The notes under the pieces: model-generated
Database searches by the model: none
Told to the model about the DNA's origin: nothing
Seen by the model: the letters and a program-made list of their open reading frames with translations, nothing else
Position numbers and translations under genes: made by a program
Source: Trichoplax sp. H2
Lineage: Eukaryota > Placozoa > Uniplacotomia > Trichoplacea
Direction of reading: 5' to 3'
DNA: 64,000 bases
Assembly: GCA_003344405.1 (NCBI GenBank)
Contig: NOWV01000150.1
Location: forward strand, 1 to 64,000
Part shown: positions 55,908 through 64,000 of the stretch, piece after piece
How the letters are laid out: every line of letters begins with the position of its first letter
Position numbering within the stretch: position 1 is the stretch's first letter

Positions 55908-58900
55908 ATGAGAGAACATCAGGTTTTAACGGGCACGGCTAATCTAGGTGATAGCACAGTGTCTGTAGGCTACGTCGACGGCATTGCAATCGTGGTAAGT
56001 AGTGAGACGACAGAAATATGTAGGTTGATATCTTCTTTTCTAATTCAGCCCGATTGACTTCTTGGGCGAGCATATTTACTTCAATATTTTCTGAAGCAGC
56101 ATATGGATACTGCAGACTTTTACCTGAGAATTGAAGCAATTATTGCACATTAAGATCTTGTCATTAATGGAATAGTAGCTAAACTCATTATTGCGATATA
56201 TTGAAATCAATTTTCTGGCCGTATACCAACTGTACTACTTTGGCTCGTGCAAATTCGTAAATTAATCAGTCACCATTGATTCAGCATTACTGTCCATAAT
56301 CACTACGTGATTTGGGTATGACTAACTGCAAATGAATCTATGTAACGCTTGCATTTTTATGTATAGTGTGTTGCTTATATTTTAATCATTGCTTAGATAA
56401 AATCAATACAGTTGAATACCTGACTACAGTAATTAAAATCAACAGTGTGAACCATGTTGAATCCCACTACAGTACAGTGCTTATCTTTATTAATTATAAT
56501 TATCACACGATTCAAATACTGTATTAATTCACTCTCTTTAGCCAGATTACAGTACTCATACTTGTTTCATTTCTATTAATTTCTCTTCTCATATTCTACG
56601 ATTTTGGTGTTTATTTGGACCATGATAGGCATACGCTTCTGGTTGTGATGTTGTCATTTTATCTGGCCAATTTCAACGTATTCAGACCATTGCTGACCTG
56701 CATCCTAGTATCGCTCTGATATCTTGCTTGCGTTGCGCTGAAGTTGGAGGCAAGGTAAATATATTAGGCCATGATTAATGCAATGAATATTTACTTACTT
56801 TCAAAGAATTATCAATTTCTTATATAGCTCTATATATTTTATTGCTACAATATGGATATCATCATATCAGTGAGGTATCGTAGTGTACTTGAACGTAAAT
56901 GATCCTCATAGTTGTATACTGTACAATATTACATGAGTGCTATTTGACATGAGCCTTATTACAAATATTGTTTGACATACCCAGTCGTAACTGTAATTTC
57001 GAGTCATACATTGTGATACTCGTATATAGAAATATTGATGACTGATACTACAGTAACTTTTTTGATATTTGAAAGCCTTATTATTCCTAAGATATATTCG
57101 AAAAATGAATTATTATACTTCAACGATATACACGCTAGGAAGTAATCTCTTTGATTTTCTTATACAGATTGCTGTGGGAATCGAAAATTGCGTTTATATT
57201 ATTGAACCTAAACTAGTATCTTCTAAGGATATAGCACGGGTAAGCCTACATATGTGGTACAATAATATACATAGGTATACAGCAATTTCATAAGCAGAGA
57301 TAGCTTTTGATAGCATGTTTCCGTTGTACAGCTTGCTAATACGGTGCAGTACGAGTAAACTTTACTGTAAAGTTGTATCCCTTCAAAACATAGACAACTA
57401 CGTATCAATCATAAGAGGACTTATGCTGCAGTATGGCATGGCCTCCGATGAAATACGCTACATGTAGTATCCGAATGTCATTCAATGTATATTATCATAG
57501 TCTTCGAGCTAGCTACAATAGAAAATATTTGTACTCGTAGTAGATATTTCTATAGGATGTATAGTATAATTTATTTATATTTAGAACCCTTGATGTAATA
57601 TCAACAGAATAAACGATTTTATGTTTTACTACGGTAATATAATTTTATATGCGCTCTACGTAGGACACTGCATCATACTTTTGGGAAAAAGCTGCAGTTA
57701 TTACTACCGAAAGCAACGTAACGAACTTGCGTTGGACTCGTGATGGTAAGCTTAGTTATACGATAGGATTCGGTTTACAAGCAACATCGATACAAGTATT
57801 ACAGTAGATCCTTCAATTTTAGCGTCTAGGCTATTAATTGTAAGCGATGTCTTGCAAATGTGGAGTACCGATTTGGGACACATATATGAAGATTCTACAG
57901 ATACTGATGACGCTCTTACTTGGAAATGTATTTGGCATTACAGGCATGTCGTTTATAAATAATTTGACGGGTTATAATCGTAGCCAGAAGTGCAGTTTTA
58001 TTCTTTCTTCATAAATTATCATTCGTTTACTTCAAATTCTGTCATTTTTAATAGAGATTGCATAATAATATGTTATGCTGATTATATCTAGGACTATTGC
58101 ACCTATTCGACTCGTGGAGTTCTCTCCAGATGATGAACTATTTGCTACTGCAGGCGAGGTAATAATAAAGTATGAAAGAGAAGAATTTATTGCATGTTCA
58201 TTATTGTCAATATAGGCGAGAGCATTGCCAATATTACGGTTAACATTGTTTTAAATTTATTCATTTATTAACACATAACCATTACCATAATCGGTATCTT
58301 TTATTTTAAAATAATGCAAATCCTAGGACGACTGCATGGTGAAAATATGGTATAGTTCTAAAGATTCAAATGGTTCTTCGGATGAAAGTATGTCACTATA
58401 TTTATGGTTATTTTATAATTAATTATTGCTTCTATATGCTATTCATACTAACGAAATTCTCTTGGTTGCCTTTCAACCCCCTTTCATTATTATGTTTATC
58501 GTAGCTCATGCTTCTTCAGCGGATACTAGATACAGCTTCATATATATTACGCATCCTAGAGCAGTTACTGGATTCTCTTGGCGAAGCACCAGTAAACACA
58601 TGTTAAAGTAAGTACAGTGATGTGAAGATAAGTTTTTATTTATTATTACTCGACTATAAGCACAGTACAGTTGTGTTCTTAATATATATCGATACTGTCT
58701 TATTACTTTAATAGAAAAACCGTAGCCAATGTTCTACTTACATGTTGTATGGATGATATATGTCGAATTTGGAAAGAAACCCTGCCTTATTATCATCCAT
58801 TAGAGCACCAATCCCAGGAAATATCGGATAAAAATCCTTCAATCCATATAGGTAACTCTCAGCGCCCTGGTAATACTTCTGATGGAGAAATAAGAAAAAA

Positions 58901-61900
58901 TGATGTAACATCCCCTGTATTACATTTTCATATCGCTGCCAGTATTCATCCTAGCAACGATATGCCATTACTTCCAGCTATTACTCCTAAATCTGGTTCT
59001 AATAGTAATAAAGCGCCGTTCATCCTTCATTGGCTTAACAATAAAGAACTCCAATACTCTATCTCCTTTGAAGCAATTACGACGACCATTGCAGAATCTA
59101 GTAGCACTGATTCTGGTATAGAGTCAGCTGCTAAGGGAAAGAAAGGAGCTACCAGCAAAGATCGCCTTAGTATTCCTTCTGGAACACAGGGCGAAAATGA
59201 AGAATTCTCTGACTATGAAGGTGCGCAAGACGATGATACCCCTGAAGATACTGCTACTGATAAATTACAACCGCCAAATGATATTTCACTCAATACTGAT
59301 AAATCCAACAAAAAGTGGAAAAGAATCAAGAAAAGGGGTGGTAAGAAGGCTCTCGAATATTTTAAGGTCCACAAAAGACAAAGTCGTGATATCACAAGTC
59401 TATTCGGTAGCGGGCGGACCTCATCTGTTAGTATACCTACCTCTAATGTATCTGCGCTTAATTCTAATCAGATGAAAATTAATGAGCTCAATCGCCAATG
59501 GAATCAGAGTACTGATTCACTATTTTGTATTCATCCAAAAGATGGCTCTCTTCTGGTATGGCTTATTGAATGGCTGGACGATATTGCTCCATCTTGTTAT
59601 CGTCAGCCGCACGTTAGCTTTTCATCGCGCATACCGAATGCTGTACCTACTGGCGATTCCTGTACACTGTCCCAAAAGTTATGTATTTACAGAACTAATA
59701 AACAATCAACCGTAAGAGATAGTAGAATTAAGCCAAACTTAAGGAGGGCTAGATCATTATCTACTCAAAGGTTGAATCTATTGTCTAGAACGGCTTCTGT
59801 ACAGCGTGTTGATGCATTATCAGCTCTTTATTCTCTAAGAAGTGATTCTACTGTTGATATTGTTATGATAACAACTCATTCTGATGGTACAATGAACAAA
59901 TGGCATGTTGGATTTGCGGATAATTCATACTATAACACAATAACTAGTTTAACTCATGGTGCTCGATGCTGTGGATCGCGCTTTCATACCGATTCCGTTT
60001 ATTGCCATCCAGTGTTACCGTTATTACTTACAGTATCACATCAAAAAGACAATGCTAGGAAAAATTCTAATAGTAATAATATCATCACTGATACAAGTCT
60101 TAAAAGTTCGGATGAGGAGAAATATACTAAATCAAGTGAACTCATGCTATGGCGAGTTGATTGTGTAGGCCCAATGTTTCAAAGTGGTGGATTGTATGAA
60201 TTAGCTCGGATACAATCTAGTCGATGCTCAGATTTTGTTGCTGTAGCTTGGCTACCGTCGTTACTATTTAATTCGCCCTTATCAACCTCCAGTATGTCTC
60301 TCTCAATAGTTTCTGCAACCCCGTGTGCTTGCTTTGTTGCATGCGATCGCCGATCAATTAAGTTTTATCAAGCAATTCTGGATGCGCAAGCGATGTTAAC
60401 TGCTGCTCATGATGTTCATAACCAAATACGCGATGGTTACATGACAACCAAGAAAGAAACTTTTGCTACACTTCCCGGTTATGTTGATCCACATTTTATT
60501 GACAGCATAGTCAGTTTACAATCTGGGAAGCAGCCTGGTTGTATCCTTGAATTATGCACATTAAATGATTCCAATTGCAAATTATCCGACCCAATCTTTC
60601 TGCATGTATTTTCTGAGAGTTCATTATTTGGTCCAAGAGTAACTCAGCATGGAAATGATATTGGCCAACGAGCTAATGAGCATTATTTCGTAGTTGGCTT
60701 AGAAAACATTAAGACCAACGATAATAAAATCAAAACTATGTTATACATGTGGCGCATTTTAATTATTACTGAAGTCGAACCATTAAAGAACAAGCAAAAC
60801 AATGCTGAAAAGTCAGATCAAAATGTGTTCAAGTTTACCGAAAGTGCGATAGAGTCGCTAGAATTATCAACTGAGTCAACCGTATTTGACAATACGCCTA
60901 AAACTCCAATGTTTTTGTCATCAATGCACACATCTGCTTCTATCCAATCTTTAAAAGTGTACGAGAAAGAGTTGGATTTGCCCCCTGATGTCTATGTAAC
61001 AGAAGCCTCTGCTTCTAGTGACACGTTTATTACGTCTGCAATTCAGATATCTTCAAAACCGAATTACCTAATTTTAACGACTTGTAGTGATAGTGTGACA
61101 AGATTTTGGAACTGTGCCTCAGTTCTTGAGAATCCACAAGATATCACTCCTAGTGCGTATGAACCATTTTTATGGTATATGTGGAGTGCTAGTCGCCTAC
61201 ATGATCCAGCTTCTACAGCATCCAATAAAAGGCTTGTTAATTGTTCAGCAAATGGCAAAGTTGCTTGCTTAGAGGAGATGATGTCGGATAGTAACGATTG
61301 GGATGTTAAGGTATCTATATGGGAATGTGAATCAACTGGTTCATCCGTATGGATTTTAGATGATTCATTATACTTGTCAGATTATGGATTACAGTCTATG
61401 CCATTAATAGCCAATTCTGATAATGATCTCAGTTCTCAAGACGAAAACGTAAATTTGAACTTGTGCTGGTCACCTTGTGAAGATGGTAAATTCTTACTAA
61501 CAGTTGCCGTAGCTTCAAAGGTATTTATATTTGCGGAGTCTCTCATTCCTCCGTATAGTATTGGTGAATTATCAAGTAAAAGTACAGCATCGTCATTAAA
61601 TACGCCTAAGGCATCGCCTTCTGCTGTATCGCCTGTCGTTCCTGCAAGCTGGCAAAAAACGAGTACTACTGCAACGCAAATCAAGCCTGTTAAACATCGT
61701 TGGTCAATAATTCGTGAAGTAAATATAGATGCATACACTCTTTATAAGTGTCCACTTTCCATTGATTTACTGACATGGGTTAGAGACGGTATGTTAATTA
61801 TTGGATATAACAAGGAACTTCATGTATTTTGCCAGTGGAATGAGAGAAACCCATCTTATGAGAAAGTATCTGTGCCTGGTGAAAATGTAGCTTTTGCTAC

Positions 61901-64000
61901 TAACGATGAAGACAGTACTGGACTATTTGAGAAGGCTTGGTTTACAATGCCTATACTACCACAGTATCATCCACACCAACTCATTGAGTTGATCAAATGT
62001 GGAAGAATTCGTCGTGCTCGTGCGATTCTAGCTCATCTCCTGAAATGTGTCGCTGGCGCTGAAGCTACTTCTGTAGCGATAGGTGCTGGTGATGAAACCC
62101 AGCGATCTCGTCAATTTAGCACAGATAGTAACGGTAGTCACAATAAATCATTTTCATTTAGTAGGAGTAGGAACGTAAGTACCAGCAGCTTCAAGGGTAT
62201 TAATCCCGATGGTGATATAGAAGAAGAAAGAACGTTATCATTCTTACCTTTGCCTTTACACTTATTACTGCAAGCAGATCAGGAAAATTATAAGAAAGTA
62301 AGATATCTTACTTAGAATAGCACTTTTGCTGCAGTAGATTTGATAGAATTAGATTAATAATCTTTGTTGTTCATTCATTAATTTTTGATAGTTATGTAAG
62401 TTGGAAGGTGAGAAAGGGGTTGATAGCGCTGCAGGGTTCATGGATATAGACGATTACGATATGTTAAACTATGACGAGAATCCAAGTGCCTTGTCAAGTT
62501 CTCCTAAAGGTGATGATATGGTAGCTAATAAAGAACTAGCAGAAAATCAGACGCTAACTCAGATTCGACAAAAGAGTTTAACGTATTTTGGAGTAGCACA
62601 AGCGAAACTACTCGCTTCTAGTCTTGCTAAAATGCAACTCCCTGGTTTAACTAGCCTTGATCAACTATACCTGTTAACACTAGCTGAAGATATTGGATCA
62701 ATTAAAGTTGAAATTGGAGCATTTTCTCATCAAGATAAAGATGAAGAAAGTACGTTTCAAACTACTAATCGAATGACAGCAGCAAGTTCCTTTACTAGTA
62801 GCGATGGTGGTGGTTATGCTAATGTAGACAGATTGTCGTCTGGAAGTGGAGTTGAATCTGTTGATGATTGTGGCCTTCGGTTCCTTTTAGCGATGAGATT
62901 GCATATAGCACTGAATCGTTCTTTACCTCCACGCTATCGGATGTCATTAGACAAACAGATGTCTACATCTAATTTTGCTTGGGCATTTCATTCTACTTCT
63001 GCTGAAGATTTGGTCGCTCTTATACCTGCTGTTCATCGTGGCGATCCCTCTTGGGAAGAACTTCGAATGGTTGGTGCAGGTTGGTGGATCAGGAGTAACG
63101 ATCTTTTAAGGCGATGTGTAGAAAAGGTCAGTAACATATATTAGGGATCGCAATATTTACCAAGATATTTCTTAAATACTTCTTTCCTGTTAAATTGTTT
63201 AAAGGTTGCAAGAACTCAATTTAATGCCAATCAAAATCCGTTAGATTGTGCGTTATTGTATTTGGCGATGAAAAAAAAGAGTTTAATAACAAACTTGTTT
63301 AAGTATGCCATGTAGATTACTCTGTACCTTATTGGTTTACATATGAAATGACTGATTAATATTATAAGCATCATTTTTTCTCGTATAGAACGGTTCAGGA
63401 TAGCAAGATGACCCAATTTTTTGCTCATAACTTTGCCGAAGACCGATGGAGAAAGGCAGCTTTAAAAAATGCTTATGTTCTTCTTGGACAGCAGCGTTTC
63501 GTGGTCGCTGCGGCATTCTTCTTACTTGGTGGATCTCTATGGGATGCTGTGGAAGTCTGTTTGAATCGATTAAACGATTACCAATTAGCACTTGTTATTA
63601 CAAGATTACATAGTGGTGATGACTGTAATAGTAATCAGACTTTATATCGGATCTTAAATGAATACGTATTAGGCAATGCTGATGACAATGAAGGATTACG
63701 AGATCCTTTCTTACGTAGTATTACCCATTGGTGGCTTAAAGACTATGCTATGTCATTAAATATTCTCCTCGATACTGTTAGTTCTAATGAAATTGACAGT
63801 GCAACTGGTTACGAAATCGTAAATCCTGATATATTTTACCTATATTATTATTTGCGACTTCATCCAGTAATTAAGAAGACTCGATTTGCTGCAGTTCCAG
63901 CATCCCTTCAACAGCCTAGTTCTGCAACAAGTGCTATCTTATCGAGAAGGGCATTATCTAAACCTAACAACAAGCCACTACTGTCGATTGTTACAAATAC
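55908..64000 (+). CDS. DmX-like protein / rabconnectin-3 alpha (WD-repeat, Rav1 family), runs off right edge
   Basis: DMXL1/2 are giant WD-repeat scaffolds of the metazoan RAVE-like complex that promotes V-ATPase assembly on endosomes and synaptic vesicles. Exons: 55908-55994, about 56630-56755, about 57171-57240, about 57662-57745, 57823-57943, about 58093-58159, about 58329-58386, 58520-58607, 58715-62297, 62401-63126, 63205-63302, 63389 to beyond 64000. The start MREHQVLTGTANLGDSTVSVG parallels human MHLHQVLTGAVNPGDN. Further matches are ASGCDVVIL, HPRAVTGFSWRSTSKHM, NVLLTCCMDDICRIW and FHIAASIHPSNDMPLLPA. The Rav1-type block contains LDCALLYLAMKKKSL, FAEDRWRKAALKNAY and AAAFFLLGGSLWDAVEVC. 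The single 3.6-kb exon is exceptional among the small exons here. About 1900 codons are visible, against roughly 3000 in vertebrate DMXL proteins. It probably predates the DMXL1/DMXL2 split, so no symbol is given. Confidence 0.93.

Overview
This window is nuclear DNA from an animal. It is AT-rich, and its genes are split into many short exons by mostly 50-300 bp GT-AG introns. The gene content is metazoan: a P-glycoprotein-type ABCB transporter, RAP1GDS1, LARP7, GMPPA, DNA polymerase kappa, DTWD2, CWC22, a WDR93-like protein, HMG-CoA reductase and a DMXL/rabconnectin. Compact intergenic DNA, high intron density and vertebrate-like neighbour pairs suggest an early-branching animal. A placozoan (Trichoplax/Hoilungia type) is my best guess, but that is inference. 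Gene names come from reading the spliced exons and comparing them with family sequences known to me; no search was run.

Layout. 1-2594 (-): 5' half of an ABCB gene that runs off the left edge. 7204-7637 (-): isolated 3' end of a second ABCB gene (end of the second nucleotide-binding domain only). 9636-13493 (-): RAP1GDS1, first exon not found. 14331-15585: an unmerged contig overlap around a 20-N gap. 15452-19687 (+): LARP7. 20744-25329 (-): GMPPA. 27023-30053 (+): POLK. 31437-33536 (-): DTWD2. 35185 to about 39759 (-): CWC22. 41247-45040 (+): WDR93-like. 47312-53594 (+): HMGCR. 55908 to beyond 64000 (+): DMXL. The genes do not form a pathway. They are unrelated housekeeping genes, and several pairs (HMGCR with POLK, DTWD2 with DMXL) are also linked in vertebrates.

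The most distinctive non-coding signal is a family of dense self-complementary GTAC-rich clusters (TACTGTACAGTA-like, tens to hundreds of bp). They lie upstream of gene starts, including the three divergent 5'-5' gaps and the regions before HMGCR and DMXL. They are essentially absent from the two convergent 3'-3' gaps (19688-20743 and 30054-31436). This points to a promoter-linked palindromic element rather than generic junk.

No tRNA, rRNA, CRISPR array or intact transposon was recognised. Exon edges were placed by eye from splice consensus and reading frame, and may be off by a few bases or codons where a start exon is uncertain.
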